The notes under the pieces: model-generated
What the model saw: only the letters and a program-made list of their open reading frames with translations
Databases searched by the model: none
Told to the model about the DNA's origin: nothing
Made by a program: the position numbers and the translations under genes
Assembly: GCA_029881035.1 (NCBI GenBank)
Contig: JAOUNI010000013.1
Span: forward strand, 1 to 58,471
Reading direction: 5' to 3'
Length of the DNA stretch: 58,471 bases
From: Gammaproteobacteria bacterium
GTDB taxonomy: Bacteria > Pseudomonadota > Gammaproteobacteria > SZUA-229
In this document: positions 16,610 to 26,590 of the stretch, piece by piece
Position numbering within the stretch: position 1 is the first letter of the stretch
Layout of the letters: every line of letters starts with the position of its first letter

Positions 16610-18949
16610 TTAAAAGAAAGAACCTATACTAAATTGAAATACTCTTAATCTATCACCTTCAACATCATTCAAAGCCTTTGTCCAGCTAAAGCGCAAAGGC
16701 CCTATTGGAGCCAGCCAGACAAATGAAAGGCCAGCTGATGCACGCAACTCCTCAAATGCGAAACCATCCTTTGTAGAATTATAAGTCGGCTTCGAACTGA
16801 GGAAAACATTACCAAGGTCATAAAAAGCACTCAATCTTACCGAAGACGGCGCTTTTTCTACAAACGGTATTGGGAAAATAAAGTCTGCACCAGCCGTGAC
16901 ACGCATATTACCACCTGTCGGATCACCATAATCATCACGTGGCCCCAGAGAATTGGACTCAAAACCTCGAACAGTACGTAATCCGCCAGCAAAGTATCGC
17001 TCATAGAAGGGCAATGTATCAAGTTCCCCATAACCATTGCCATAAGCCAGGTTGGATCTTAATAACAAGGTCAAATCATCAGTCAAACCAAAATAAAATG
17101 AAGTCAGGTAAGAAAGCTTATAAAACTCCAGATCACTGCCCGGGGCTGACAGATCCAGCGCCACTGTCTGTGAACTACCCCTGGTCGCAAATACCGTTCT
17201 GTTACGAGTATCATAATTATAACTGGCGTTAAGCAATAGATTGTCATAACTATCACCATGCTCATTAACAAACGCACTAGCTTCAAGTGACGGATTTATA
17301 CTCGATAAAAGCAACTCAACATGGCTCCATCCATAACCCAGACGTAATGTTGAAAATTCTGTCAAAGGAATACCATAATTAACATTGGCGCTATATGAAT
17401 CAGTTTGGAAATCATTAATTTCCTCTTCTGCTGCATCCCTTTTAGCAAAGGATAAACCAATGGTACGACTGATACCATCAATAGTGTAATAAGGATCAGT
17501 AAATGAAATATTGTAAACTGTGTTCGCCGAATCAGTATTAATGTTTACAGCAAGACGTTGTCCTGTGCCCATAAGATTCTCTTGTGTCAGGCCTACATTA
17601 AACAGGAAGCCCTGTGTTTGCGAGAATCCTGCCCCGATATTAAAACTACCTGACAGCCGTTCCTCAACACTAACTTCAAGATCCACCATGTCATCAGTAC
17701 CAGGAACCGGTTTGGTTTCAACTTCAACATTTTCCAGATAACTCAATCGTTGCAAACGAATTTTTGACCGCTCAAGTTTATCACTGGCGAGTATAGAGCC
17801 TTCCATTAAACGCATTTCACGTCTCAGTACTTCTTCATGCGTTCTGAAATTACCGTGAAAATTTATATTTCTTACCTGCGTTTTATTACCTGGCACTAAT
17901 TGATAGGTAAGATCGATGGTTTTTTTGTTCTCATCAATTTCGGGAACAAGCTTAACTTTAGCAAAGGCATAACCTACTTTACCAAGTCGATCTTCCAGTT
18001 GCTTCTGCGTGGAGGTCATAAGTTTTCTGGAAAATATTTCATCTGGTTTAGTAAGAATCAATGCTTTTAGCACATCTTCATCAACCACCATCGGCCCGAC
18101 CAACTTAACTTCTCCAATAGTATATTGTTCACCCTCTTCCAGATTGATGGTGATATAAATATCCTTTTTATCTGGCGTAATCGATACCTGGGTCGAGTCT
18201 GCAGTAAATTTGATATAACCACGATCAAGATAATAGGAACGTAATGCTTCAAGATCAGCGTTCAATTTGGGCTTTGAGTACTCATCTGAGTCTGAAAACA
18301 CGGCAAACGAACCGGGAACTCCTAACTGCAACTCGTTAAGTAATATTTCATCGTCAAATTTTTCATTACCAATGATATTAATTTGTTTAATAAGGGCAAT
18401 GCGTCCTTCGGATATTTTGATATCAATATCAACACGATTCTGATCAAGTTCGGTAATTTCAGTTTCAATACGAATACCATATTTCCCTTGACTAAAATAA
18501 ACGCGCTCAAGTTCCTGTGTTAATTTTTCCAGTAAAGAACGGTTATATATGCGTCCTTGAACAATACCAATATCCTCAAGCGCTCCTTCCAGTGTCTTAC
18601 TATCTATATCAGAATTCCCCGAAAATTTAACTTCAGAAATTGAAGGGCGCTCCTTAACTTTTACAATCAACGCATTACCGTCTCTGAACAGCTGAACATC
18701 TGCAAAAAAACCGGTTTTATATAATTCTTTAATGGAGAAGGCAATCTGTTTACTATCTAACGGATCACCCACCTGTACCGGTAAATAATTTAATAGCGTG
18801 CCATCTGGTAGACGTTCTAAACCTTCAATACGAATATCACTAACAACAAAGCCTTCCGATGACCATGAAAACCCGGATATTAATAATAAGTTGATGAGTA
18901 AGAAAACTCTGGGCAATAAAGATCTTAAATTAAACTGAACAGGCATCAT
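16610..18949 (-). CDS. bamA: Outer-membrane protein assembly factor BamA
   Basis: Central Omp85 protein of the BAM complex. The 779 aa precursor has a signal peptide (about 1-30), five POTRA domains (DIRIEGLERLPDGTLLNYLP begins POTRA1, about 33-430) and a C-terminal 16-strand barrel. The conserved VRGFESNSLGPRD of loop 6 is present, and the protein ends in Phe as expected of an outer-membrane beta-signal. Two ATGs stand in tandem at 18949 and 18946; the first overlaps the rseP stop by 1 bp, indicating translational coupling. Confidence 0.97.
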   Translation of the reverse strand: MMPVQFNLRSLLPRVFLLINLLLISGFSWSSEGFVVSDIRIEGLERLPDGTLLNYLPVQVGDPLDSKQIAFSIKELYKTGFFADVQLFRDGNALIVKVKERPSISEVKFSGNSDIDSKTLEGALEDIGIVQGRIYNRSLLEKLTQELERVYFSQGKYGIRIETEITELDQNRVDIDIKISEGRIALIKQINIIGNEKFDDEILLNELQLGVPGSFAVFSDSDEYSKPKLNADLEALRSYYLDRGYIKFTADSTQVSITPDKKDIYITINLEEGEQYTIGEVKLVGPMVVDEDVLKALILTKPDEIFSRKLMTSTQKQLEDRLGKVGYAFAKVKLVPEIDENKKTIDLTYQLVPGNKTQVRNINFHGNFRTHEEVLRREMRLMEGSILASDKLERSKIRLQRLSYLENVEVETKPVPGTDDMVDLEVSVEERLSGSFNIGAGFSQTQGFLFNVGLTQENLMGTGQRLAVNINTDSANTVYNISFTDPYYTIDGISRTIGLSFAKRDAAEEEINDFQTDSYSANVNYGIPLTEFSTLRLGYGWSHVELLLSSINPSLEASAFVNEHGDSYDNLLLNASYNYDTRNRTVFATRGSSQTVALDLSAPGSDLEFYKLSYLTSFYFGLTDDLTLLLRSNLAYGNGYGELDTLPFYERYFAGGLRTVRGFESNSLGPRDDYGDPTGGNMRVTAGADFIFPIPFVEKAPSSVRLSAFYDLGNVFLSSKPTYNSTKDGFAFEELRASAGLSFVWLAPIGPLRFSWTKALNDVEGDRLRVFQFSIGSFF

Positions 18950-20313
18950 TACATAAACCGCTGAAAATCATTATAGAAGGCAATAATCATTAATGCCCCA
19001 AGGATAGCTATACCTATTTGCTGGCCACGTAATTCAAAGGCCTCAGAAACGGGAGAGCCTTTTATAGCTTCGATCATATAAAAAAATAAATGCCCACCAT
19101 CGAGCACAGGAATCGGTAACAAATTTAACACACCTAAACTCACCGAAATGATCGCTAAAAAACCTATAAACGTTGTTAGACCAATTTCTGCAGTAACACC
19201 CGCATATTTAGCAATCGTCACTGGCCCTGATATATTACTCAGCGAAGCCTCACCAACAATCATTTTCCAGATAACACGTAATGTGAGTTTTGACATATCC
19301 CATGTTTTAGCGATAGCCGCAGGGATGGCCTCAAACGCGCTATAGTCGATATCAATAAACAATTTATCTTTTAATTCTTTTGGTATTTCCTGATAAGCCC
19401 CGATAAAACCTTTATTTTCACCCTGCTTCTCTTTGATAGCGGGAATTACGATAATCGATATTTCCTGCTGACCACGTAGAATCACAAAATTGATTGGCTT
19501 GGCCTGACTGTGCTCAACTCGTTCAACCAGTTCATCCCAGTGTTTAATAGTGTAATCATCAAGCCTGAGCAATTGGTCGCCCTGCTGCAAACCTGCCTGT
19601 TCGGCAGGACCGCCTTCGATTACACCACCAATCACTGCAGGTAAATCTGGCCACCAGTGCCGAAAGCCCAATTCAGCCATGACATCAGATTCACGTTCAA
19701 GCAATTGAGTTGATGATAAATCAATCTGCCTGTTTTCAATCAGACCATCGGCATTTCTAACCTGCACATCTAGAGTGCCACCATCCAGCCCCTGATCTAA
19801 TACCAGCATATGAAAATCAGACCATGATTTAACGACATCATCACCAACTTTCAACACTTCATCATTATTTTCAAAACCAGATAAAGCGGCTATTGATGCC
19901 TCTGCGGGAGCACCCAGTAATGCCCTTTCCACTGTAATACCCGATATAAAAACAATCCAATAAAGGACAACGGCAAGAATAAGGTTAAATAAGGGACCGG
20001 CAGCGACAATAGCCACACGAGTTAACAAAGGCTGTGTATTAAATGCATAAGGCCGCTCTTCCTCAGCCACTTCACCTTCACGCTCATCCAGCATCTTCAC
20101 ATAACCACCCAGAGGAATAGCCGCGATTATATATTCGATAGTCTTACCATTAACATCACGAGCCCATGTATACAAAGGTCTACCAAAGCCAATAGAAAAA
20201 CGCAGCACTCTAACGCCCAGTTTACGTGCTACCCAATAATGCCCGAACTCGTGAATAGTCACCAGAATAGCGATGGCTACGATAAAAAATAAAAGATTAT
20301 GCAAAATGCCCAT
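18949..20313 (-). CDS. rseP: Site-2 intramembrane protease RseP
   Basis: Inner-membrane zinc protease that cleaves anti-sigma factor RseA after DegS, activating sigma-E when outer-membrane assembly fails; it also clears signal peptides. The 454 aa protein shows the zinc motif HEFGH in the first membrane helix (about 21-25), two tandem PDZ domains in the middle (AEQAGLQQGDQLLRLD is in the second) and the C-terminal zinc ligand motif NLLPIPVLDGGHL. It lies directly upstream of bamA with 1 bp overlap and 8 bp after dxr. Confidence 0.96.
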   Translation of the reverse strand: MGILHNLLFFIVAIAILVTIHEFGHYWVARKLGVRVLRFSIGFGRPLYTWARDVNGKTIEYIIAAIPLGGYVKMLDEREGEVAEEERPYAFNTQPLLTRVAIVAAGPLFNLILAVVLYWIVFISGITVERALLGAPAEASIAALSGFENNDEVLKVGDDVVKSWSDFHMLVLDQGLDGGTLDVQVRNADGLIENRQIDLSSTQLLERESDVMAELGFRHWWPDLPAVIGGVIEGGPAEQAGLQQGDQLLRLDDYTIKHWDELVERVEHSQAKPINFVILRGQQEISIIVIPAIKEKQGENKGFIGAYQEIPKELKDKLFIDIDYSAFEAIPAAIAKTWDMSKLTLRVIWKMIVGEASLSNISGPVTIAKYAGVTAEIGLTTFIGFLAIISVSLGVLNLLPIPVLDGGHLFFYMIEAIKGSPVSEAFELRGQQIGIAILGALMIIAFYNDFQRFM

Positions 20314-20321
20314 ATTTATAA

Positions 20322-21506
20322 TTATTGTTTTCTGGCTATATATTGATTAACGATATCTCTTGCCTGATGGTCTACTACCAAAATGTGCTCAATAGTCGAC
20401 ACATCTTGATCGATAGCTACGTTTTCAAGTGTCTGCTCGATCAATACTGAAATATCTGTGTACGCGATCTTATTATCCAGAAATGCAGCTACAGCTATTT
20501 CATTAGCTGCATTTAAAACAATACTCGCAGCTCCACCCATGCGAATAGCTTCATAACATAAGCTCAGGCATGGAAAACGCTGAAAATCAGGTTTTTCAAA
20601 TTCCAGTTTTGCGACCTCAAATATATCAAGAGGTTCCACGCCTGAAAAAATACGATCAGGGAATGCCAGCGCGTGTGCAATTGGAGTTCTCATATCTGGA
20701 TTACCCAGCTGCGCCAGCACCGAGCCATCCGCATAGGAAACCATCGAATGAATCACACTCTGTGGATGCACAATAACTTCGATATCATCGACTGCAACAG
20801 CGAATAACCAGTGCGCTTCAATGACCTCCAGACCTTTATTCATCATGGTGGCAGAATCAACCGAAATTTTTGGGCCCATATCCCAATTAGGATGATTAAT
20901 GGCCTGCTTCGGTGTGACCATAGCTAACTGTTCTTTTGTGAAAGTACGGAATGGGCCACCACTCGCAGTCAGTAAAATCTTATTAATACCTGACTTGTTT
21001 ATAGCTCTGTCACTGACCGAAGGTAAACACTGAAAAATAGCATTATGTTCACTATCGACTGGCAGCAATTCTGCGTGGTGTTTTGCCACCGCATCCATAA
21101 ATAACTGTCCAGACATCACCAGCGCTTCCTTATTTGCCAGTAAGATACGTTTACCGGCTTTGGCCGCTGACAGACTGGGTAGCAGACCTGCTGCTCCCAC
21201 TATTCCGGCCACCACGGTATCAACATCATCAAGACTGGCCACCTGGCACAAGCCCTGTACACCGGATAACACTTGCGTATCCGAACCTTGCTGACGTAGT
21301 ACATCATGTAAGCGCTGCGCCGCTGATTCATCACACATGACCGCATAGCGCGGGCGCCACTGCTGGCATTGTAATGCCATGGTATCTACATCGGAGTTCG
21401 CGGTCAGCGCTCTGACTTCATACTGTTCAGTATGTCGCGAGATGACATCCAGTGTGCTCTTGCCAATGCTGCCCGTTGAGCCAAGGATGGTGACAACTCT
21501 GGACAC
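20322..21506 (-). CDS. dxr: 1-deoxy-D-xylulose 5-phosphate reductoisomerase (Dxr/IspC)
   Basis: Commits DXP to the MEP isoprenoid pathway, making 2-C-methylerythritol 4-phosphate with NADPH. The 394 aa protein has the nucleotide-binding GSTGSIGKSTLDV, ANKEALV, the metal-binding LLPVDSEHNAIFQ, and the substrate loop with MNKGLEVIEAHWLF. The start is GTG 21506, which overlaps the cdsA stop by 1 bp. Confidence 0.97.
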   Translation of the reverse strand: MSRVVTILGSTGSIGKSTLDVISRHTEQYEVRALTANSDVDTMALQCQQWRPRYAVMCDESAAQRLHDVLRQQGSDTQVLSGVQGLCQVASLDDVDTVVAGIVGAAGLLPSLSAAKAGKRILLANKEALVMSGQLFMDAVAKHHAELLPVDSEHNAIFQCLPSVSDRAINKSGINKILLTASGGPFRTFTKEQLAMVTPKQAINHPNWDMGPKISVDSATMMNKGLEVIEAHWLFAVAVDDIEVIVHPQSVIHSMVSYADGSVLAQLGNPDMRTPIAHALAFPDRIFSGVEPLDIFEVAKLEFEKPDFQRFPCLSLCYEAIRMGGAASIVLNAANEIAVAAFLDNKIAYTDISVLIEQTLENVAIDQDVSTIEHILVVDHQARDIVNQYIARKQ

Positions 21507-22333
21507 TAGTGCAAGCCTTTAACAGGCTCGATCAACCAGTCGAACATCACGACAAAGACCGGCATGACCGCGAGTACACTATCAACGCGGTCAAGTATGC
21601 CACCATGACCTGGCAAAATATTACCGCTGTCTTTTACACCTGCTTCGCGTTTCAGAAAACTTTCATACAAATCACCGACAACAGAAATAATTGTCAGCAT
21701 CAGCGACAGGCCTAATAACATTAATAACTGCCTGACCGGCAGGTCGAAATAATATGCCGCTAATAGCGCATAAACTCCCACTGCCAACAAAGCACCGAAT
21801 AATCCTTCACGCGTTTTTCCCGGGCTTATATTAGGCGCCAGTTTAGTTTTGCCCAATTTCTTGCCGCTGAAATAAGCGCCACTATCAGCGATCCAGACTA
21901 GCATTAAACTATACAACAGCCATTCTGCACCACGATCCATGCTGTGAATCATGTACATCGCAACGATTGTTGATGGCACGACTAATAGAGAAACCAGTAA
22001 TTTTTGCGGTGAAAGGACCAATGCTTTCAGCTGTGGCTGCGCCGATTTTAGAAACAGCAGAACAGCAAACCACCAGCCGGTAGCTAGCAACAACAGAAAA
22101 TAAATATACTGCGACAGATATTCAATACAAAACCAGGAGAACACGCTCACCAGCAGTGCAAATGCGAACTGCCATACTCTAGCTGTAACGCCACTGAGAC
22201 GTGCCCATTCGAAACCGCAAACCAGAGCAAGCAGCAATAAAACATAGGTCAGAGCTGATGTAGGTTGGGTAAGTATCAACCAGATGACAGCCAGTGCTAG
22301 CGGGATTGCAGTCAGTATGCGTTGTAATAACAT
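21506..22333 (-). CDS. cdsA: Phosphatidate cytidylyltransferase (CdsA)
   Basis: Makes CDP-diacylglycerol, the precursor of all phospholipids, at the inner membrane. The 275 aa protein has many membrane helices and the CTP-transferase signature near the C-terminus: SFLKREAGVKDSGNILPGHG followed by GILDRVDS. The ATG immediately follows the uppS stop and the 3' end overlaps dxr, so it is translationally coupled on both sides. Confidence 0.97.
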   Translation of the reverse strand: MLLQRILTAIPLALAVIWLILTQPTSALTYVLLLLALVCGFEWARLSGVTARVWQFAFALLVSVFSWFCIEYLSQYIYFLLLLATGWWFAVLLFLKSAQPQLKALVLSPQKLLVSLLVVPSTIVAMYMIHSMDRGAEWLLYSLMLVWIADSGAYFSGKKLGKTKLAPNISPGKTREGLFGALLAVGVYALLAAYYFDLPVRQLLMLLGLSLMLTIISVVGDLYESFLKREAGVKDSGNILPGHGGILDRVDSVLAVMPVFVVMFDWLIEPVKGLH

Positions 22334-23089
22334 TTATTTAACCGCTGTCTTCTTATTTTCTATCTGGGCGGGTGTCTGGCCGAAACGACGTTGACGTGTG
22401 CCATACCATGCAATTGCTTCCTGCAGCGAAACATCATTAAAATCCGGCCACAGTGTATCGGTAAAATATAGCTCGGTGTATGCCAGCTGCCACAACAGGA
22501 AATTGCTAATACGACGCTCGCCGCCGGTTCTGATAAAAAGGTCAATCTCAGGCAGTTTCGCCAGACACATTTCTTCTGATAACAACGACTCATCAATCTC
22601 ATCTACAGACAAATTTTCCGAAGACACTTTATGCGCAACACGCTTGCAGGCCTCGGTGATATCCCAACGTCCACCATAGTTTGCCGCAATCGTTAAAGCC
22701 AGGCCTGTATTATTTTCTGTTTGAAGCTCCGTTTCATTGATCACCACTTGCAGCTCCTCAGGGAACGAGGATCGATCACCAATGAACCTGACGCAAACAT
22801 TCTGTTGCTTCAGCTTTTTCATTTCGCTTTTGAGTGTCGAAATAAATATCGACATCAGCGCATCCACTTCCTTTTTGGGCCTGTTCCAGTTTTCACTGCT
22901 GAAAGCGAAAACCGTTAAGGCCTCTATGCCGCGCTGATGACAGTTTTCGACAATAGCCCGGGTAGCGCTAACACCCGCACGATGTCCGGCGGATCTTGGT
23001 AAGAATCGTTTTTTTGCCCAGCGACCGTTACCGTCCATGACGACAGCAACATGTTTGGGAATTGAGGGAGTATGATCGCTTTCGCTCAT
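22334..23089 (-). CDS. uppS: Undecaprenyl diphosphate synthase (UppS/IspU)
   Basis: Elongates farnesyl diphosphate with cis-isoprene units to the C55 carrier used for peptidoglycan and O-antigen. Motifs: catalytic Asp in VVMDGNGRWAKKR, SAGHRAG, FSSENWNRP and the isopentenyl-diphosphate binding RTGGERRISNFLLWQ with downstream ELYFTDTLWPDF. I place the start at ATG 23089; a GTG three codons upstream (23098) is also possible. It follows frr by under 30 bp. Confidence 0.96.
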   Translation of the reverse strand: MSESDHTPSIPKHVAVVMDGNGRWAKKRFLPRSAGHRAGVSATRAIVENCHQRGIEALTVFAFSSENWNRPKKEVDALMSIFISTLKSEMKKLKQQNVCVRFIGDRSSFPEELQVVINETELQTENNTGLALTIAANYGGRWDITEACKRVAHKVSSENLSVDEIDESLLSEEMCLAKLPEIDLFIRTGGERRISNFLLWQLAYTELYFTDTLWPDFNDVSLQEAIAWYGTRQRRFGQTPAQIENKKTAVK

Positions 23090-23116
23090 CAGTAACACTT
23101 TAGAAATAAGCTCGCT

Positions 23117-23674
23117 CTACACTGCCATCAATTCGACTTCTTTCTTAGCCAGCACTTCATCAATTTTAGTGATGTAGCTATCAGTCAACTTCTGCACCTT
23201 GTCTTCTGCCTGCCTGGCCTGGTCTTCAGTGATCTCTTTTTCCTTGAGCAGATCTTTAAAGTCACCATTCGCATCACGGCGAATATTTCTGATGGCGATG
23301 CGGCCATTCTCGGCTTCGTTTCTAACCACGCGTACTAGCTCATGACGACGCTGTTCAGTCAGCTGCGGCATAGGGATTCGAATAACCGTTCCTGCTGTGG
23401 CCGGATTTAAACCTAAATCAGATTTCATAATCGCCTTTTCAATCGCTTTCACCATATCTTTTTCCCATGGTGTAATCGACAATGTCCTGGCATCCTCGAC
23501 CGATACATTAGCCACCTGCGACAACGGCGTTGCTGCACCGTAATACTCAACGGTCAGGTGATCCAGCAAACTGGGATGCGCACGACCCGTACGAATTTTT
23601 GTTAATTCAGTGCGCAAAGACTCCACACTCTTACCCATACGTGTTTCTGCATCTTCAATAATCTCATCGATCAT
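23117..23674 (-). CDS. frr: Ribosome recycling factor (Frr)
   Basis: Splits post-termination ribosomes together with EF-G. The 185 aa length is standard. Features: N-terminal helix of domain I ([19 protein letters not shown]), domain II beta-sandwich, and [20 protein letters not shown] plus IRRDAN in the returning helices. The ATG overlaps the pyrH stop as ATGA. Confidence 0.97.
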   Translation of the reverse strand: MIDEIIEDAETRMGKSVESLRTELTKIRTGRAHPSLLDHLTVEYYGAATPLSQVANVSVEDARTLSITPWEKDMVKAIEKAIMKSDLGLNPATAGTVIRIPMPQLTEQRRHELVRVVRNEAENGRIAIRNIRRDANGDFKDLLKEKEITEDQARQAEDKVQKLTDSYITKIDEVLAKKEVELMAV

Positions 23675-24405
23675 TTACTCTCTCCCATAACAACTTCAGT
23701 CCCTATCGACTGATTTCTCAAAGCTTCAGGCAAAGCGCCTTCATCATTTAAATTAAATATACGTAGTGGTAGATTATTATCGCGACATAAAACAACAGCC
23801 GTTGCATCCATAACTTTCAGGTCTTTTTCCAGAACCTCATCAAAGCTTAAGCGCTCATAGCGTTTGGCATCCGGATTCTTCATAGGATCAGAATCAAATA
23901 CACCATTAACCTTGGTCGCTTTCATGATGACATCAGCTTTTATTTCAACAGCACGCAAGCAGCCTGCGGTATCAGTGGTAAAAAATGGATTACCTGTACC
24001 TGCCGCGAAGATAACCACACGCGAATTTTCCAGATGCGCGATCGCATCACGTTGTGTGTATTCTTCACAGATGCGATGCATACTCAGTGCCGACATCACC
24101 GTGGTTGGCTGACCAATCTTTTCCAGCGCATCCTGCATGGCCAGGCTGTTCATCACCGTTGCCAGCATGCCCATACTGTCGCCGGTAACACGATTCATAC
24201 CTGACTCAGCTAAACCAGCACCACGAAAGATGTTACCGCCGCCGATAACAATGCCAACCTCAACACCCATGGCAACTACTTCAGCGATCTCTTTAGCAAC
24301 ACGGTTAATCATGGCTGGATCAATACCATAATCCATCTCGCCCATCAGAGCTTCGCCACTAAGTTTGATTAACACTCTTTTATATAAGATCGATTTTGAC
24401 GTCAT
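23671..24405 (-). CDS. pyrH: UMP kinase (PyrH)
   Basis: Phosphorylates UMP to UDP; bacterial hexameric type of the amino acid kinase fold. The 244 aa protein shows [23 protein letters not shown], the [18 protein letters not shown] helix, and [15 protein letters not shown]. It begins a new transcription unit after the terminator at 24428-24457, and couples to frr by a 4 bp overlap. Confidence 0.97.
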   Translation of the reverse strand: MTSKSILYKRVLIKLSGEALMGEMDYGIDPAMINRVAKEIAEVVAMGVEVGIVIGGGNIFRGAGLAESGMNRVTGDSMGMLATVMNSLAMQDALEKIGQPTTVMSALSMHRICEEYTQRDAIAHLENSRVVIFAAGTGNPFFTTDTAGCLRAVEIKADVIMKATKVNGVFDSDPMKNPDAKRYERLSFDEVLEKDLKVMDATAVVLCRDNNLPLRIFNLNDEGALPEALRNQSIGTEVVMGESK

Positions 24406-24427
24406 AACACTACCAAATGGATTACAT

Positions 24428-24457
24428 AAAAAACCGGGAAATTTGACCCGGTTTTTT
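24428..24457 (-). terminator. Rho-independent terminator after tsf
   Basis: AAAAAACCGGG and CCCGGTTTTTT form a perfect 11-bp inverted repeat with an 8-base loop, followed by more T on both strands. It lies 23 bp after the tsf stop and 23 bp before the pyrH start, ending the rpsB-tsf operon; pyrH may depend on read-through or its own promoter. Confidence 0.9.
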
Positions 24458-24479
24458 ATTTTTTACATGATTACCTGAA

Positions 24480-25364
24480 TTACTTGGCGCCCACTTGTGC
24501 CATGACTTCCTCGGCAAAGTTTTCCTGCTTCTTCTCGATGCCTTCACCTACTTCGTATCGAATAAAGCGAGTTACTTTTGCACCGGCATCAGCCAGTAGA
24601 GCACCTACGGTCTTATCAGGATCTTTCACAAATGGCTGACCGACTAAAGTAATCTCAGCCAGGTACTTACGTACACGACCTTCCAGCATTTTTTCAACGA
24701 TATCGGCGGGCTTGCCACTTTCCAGCGCCTGAGCACGAAGAATCTCTTTTTCCTTCTCAAGCACATCAGCAGAAACTTCTGATTCTGATACAAAAGCAGG
24801 ATTACTTGCCGCAATATGCATGGCGATGTCTTTAATCAGATCATCATTACCATTTTCCATTTCAACTAGTACACTCATACGGACACCGTGTGCATAGCTG
24901 CCAAACGAACCATTTTCAGTTGCCAGTAACTCGAAGCGGCGAACCTGAATGTTCTCACCGATTTTTGCCACCATTGCCTGACGGGTTTCTTCGACAGTTG
25001 CAGCACCACCAGCCAATGGCAATGCGAGCAATTCTTCAACTGACTTTGGCTTGCTCGCCAGACCAGTTTTTGCTACCGCTGTAACAAATGACATAAAGTC
25101 ATCGCCACCTGATACGAAATCAGTTTCGCAGTTAATCTCAAGAATAATGGCATTTTTGCCGTCTTCACTGATCTCGATTGCGACACGACCTTCGGCAGCA
25201 ATTCGACCTGATTTTTTGTCAGCCTTGGCAAGACCGGACTTGCGCATATTTTCGATTGCTACATCGATATCACCGTCTGTTTCCTGTAGTGCTTTTTTAC
25301 ACTCCATCATGCCTGAGCCGGTACGCTCACGCAGTTCTTTAACCATAGCAGCTGTAATCTGCAT
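24480..25364 (-). CDS. tsf: Translation elongation factor Ts (Tsf)
   Basis: Guanine nucleotide exchange factor for EF-Tu. About 294 aa. The N-terminal UBA-like domain ([30 protein letters not shown]) is followed by the core with [13 protein letters not shown], where the TDFV segment contacts EF-Tu, and a coiled-coil insertion. Two ATGs stand in tandem (25367, 25364); the second has better spacing from GAGGTG and fits the family start. It is co-transcribed with rpsB, 58 bp upstream. Confidence 0.97.
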   Translation of the reverse strand: MQITAAMVKELRERTGSGMMECKKALQETDGDIDVAIENMRKSGLAKADKKSGRIAAEGRVAIEISEDGKNAIILEINCETDFVSGGDDFMSFVTAVAKTGLASKPKSVEELLALPLAGGAATVEETRQAMVAKIGENIQVRRFELLATENGSFGSYAHGVRMSVLVEMENGNDDLIKDIAMHIAASNPAFVSESEVSADVLEKEKEILRAQALESGKPADIVEKMLEGRVRKYLAEITLVGQPFVKDPDKTVGALLADAGAKVTRFIRYEVGEGIEKKQENFAEEVMAQVGAK

Positions 25365-25422
25365 CATTTCACCTCTTTAGAAAATATTAATTAGTCCTGG
25401 ATTCAAATAAGTAAGTAATTAC

Positions 25423-26325
25423 TTATTCAGCATCCTTTGCAGCGGCTTTTTTCTTAGGAGCTGCTTTCTTTTTAGGTGCTGCTTTTTTCTTGGGTGCTGC
25501 TTTCTTCTCCTCAGTAGCAGCTTCTACTGCAACTTCAGCAGATGTTTCTTCAGCTTCAGCAACTTTAGGCGCTGCTTTTTTCTTCTTAACAGCAATGTTA
25601 GATGGTTTTTCTTTAGCTGGCTCTTCAGCTCTCTGGATCACTGCTGCTGCACGGCCTTCGATAACAGCATCAGCCACACCCTGTGTGTATAAGCGAAGCG
25701 CTTTGATGGCGTCATCATTGCCAGGAATAATGTAATCGATACCATCAGGTGAATTATTTGAATCAACAATACCAAATACTGGGATGCCCAGCGTTCTCGC
25801 TTCCATGACAGCAATATCTTCATGGCCTACATCGATAACGAAAATCGCATCGGGTAAACCTTTCATGTTCTTAATGCCGCCGAGAATTTTTTCTTTCTTT
25901 TCCATTTCGCGCGTCAGGCCCAGTGCTTCTTTCTTGATCAAACGATCAAAAGAACCATTGGTTGACATTTCTTCCAGTTCGATCAGACGCTGAATTGACT
26001 GACGAATAGTGGCAAAGTTGGTCAACATGCCGCCCAACCAGCGATGATTGACATAAGGCATACCACAACGTGTCGCTTCTTCGCCAACGATCTGGCGTGC
26101 TGCACGTTTGGTACCAACAAAAAGGATGGTGCCTCGATTTGATGCAATCTTGCCCAAAGCATTAACCGCATCGTTATACATGGGTAATGTTTTCTCAAGA
26201 TTGATAATATGGATCTTGTTACGTGCACCAAAAATGAACTCTGCCATTTTTGGATTCCAGAAACGAGTTTGGTGACCGAAATGAACGCCTGCTTCAAGCA
26301 TAAGGCGCATAGATACATTAGACAT
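25423..26325 (-). CDS. rpsB: 30S ribosomal protein S2 with long basic Ala/Lys/Pro tail
   Basis: Small-subunit protein S2. The body (about 1-245) is standard: [43 protein letters not shown], and [20 protein letters not shown]. At 300 aa it is about 60 residues longer than E. coli S2. The extension runs from about 245 to the end: a KKKKAAP stretch, an acidic Ala/Glu-rich segment, then three near-identical KKKAAP units and [10 protein letters not shown]. The DNA repeats as an 18-bp unit at about 25438-25510. The tail resembles histone-H1-like or nucleoid-protein tails. It begins the rpsB-tsf operon. Confidence 0.96.
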   Translation of the reverse strand: MSNVSMRLMLEAGVHFGHQTRFWNPKMAEFIFGARNKIHIINLEKTLPMYNDAVNALGKIASNRGTILFVGTKRAARQIVGEEATRCGMPYVNHRWLGGMLTNFATIRQSIQRLIELEEMSTNGSFDRLIKKEALGLTREMEKKEKILGGIKNMKGLPDAIFVIDVGHEDIAVMEARTLGIPVFGIVDSNNSPDGIDYIIPGNDDAIKALRLYTQGVADAVIEGRAAAVIQRAEEPAKEKPSNIAVKKKKAAPKVAEAEETSAEVAVEAATEEKKAAPKKKAAPKKKAAPKKKAAAKDAE

Positions 26326-26495
26326 AATTGTTCCTATAAAGGGTTAAGCCTCTATATACCCCATGAAATAACCGTTTATTAAGACGGCACCCAATTACAT
26401 GTGACGGTATATGTGAGAAGTAAAATTAGATATAGTCTGCCCATGGGCAGTCACTCTATCCGGTTATGGCTCAAGGAAAGCTTGAGCGCGGCGGC
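26326..26495 (-). promoter_or_regulatory. 5' leader of rpsB-tsf mRNA, candidate S2 autoregulatory element
   Basis: The leader of about 165 nt contains a hairpin GCTCAAG-CTTTC-CTTGAGC (26469-26487), a perfect 14-bp palindrome CTGCCCATGGGCAG (26437-26450), and close to the start codon a GGGGTA ... TTAACCC element (26341-26362) just before AGGAAC. In E. coli S2 represses its own operon through a conserved leader. That this region does the same here is inference; I cannot compare it with the Rfam model. Confidence 0.5.
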
Positions 26496-26524
26496 TTTAT
26501 ACCATATTGAAGACTAAGAAACAA
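26496..26524 (-). promoter_or_regulatory. Sigma70 promoter of rpsB-tsf
   Basis: On the minus strand TTGTTT (-35, plus-strand 26519-26524) and TATAAA (-10, plus-strand 26496-26501) are spaced by exactly 17 bp. The -10 is followed at once by the GC-rich discriminator GCCGCCGCGC, a feature of promoters repressed by ppGpp/DksA. It gives the leader described above. Confidence 0.7.
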
Positions 26525-26590
26525 CATTTGATGGCATGTTAAACATGGCCTAATTTAACCCTAACAACTTGATTAACAAAGAAAAATACC

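Noticed and set aside
25438-25510. Short tandem repeats as a CRISPR array
   Set aside because: The repeats are an in-frame 18-bp coding unit (KKKAAP) without spacers.
26437-26450. 14-bp palindrome CTGCCCATGGGCAG as a terminator
   Set aside because: It has no U-tract on either strand and lies within the rpsB leader, so it is treated as leader structure.
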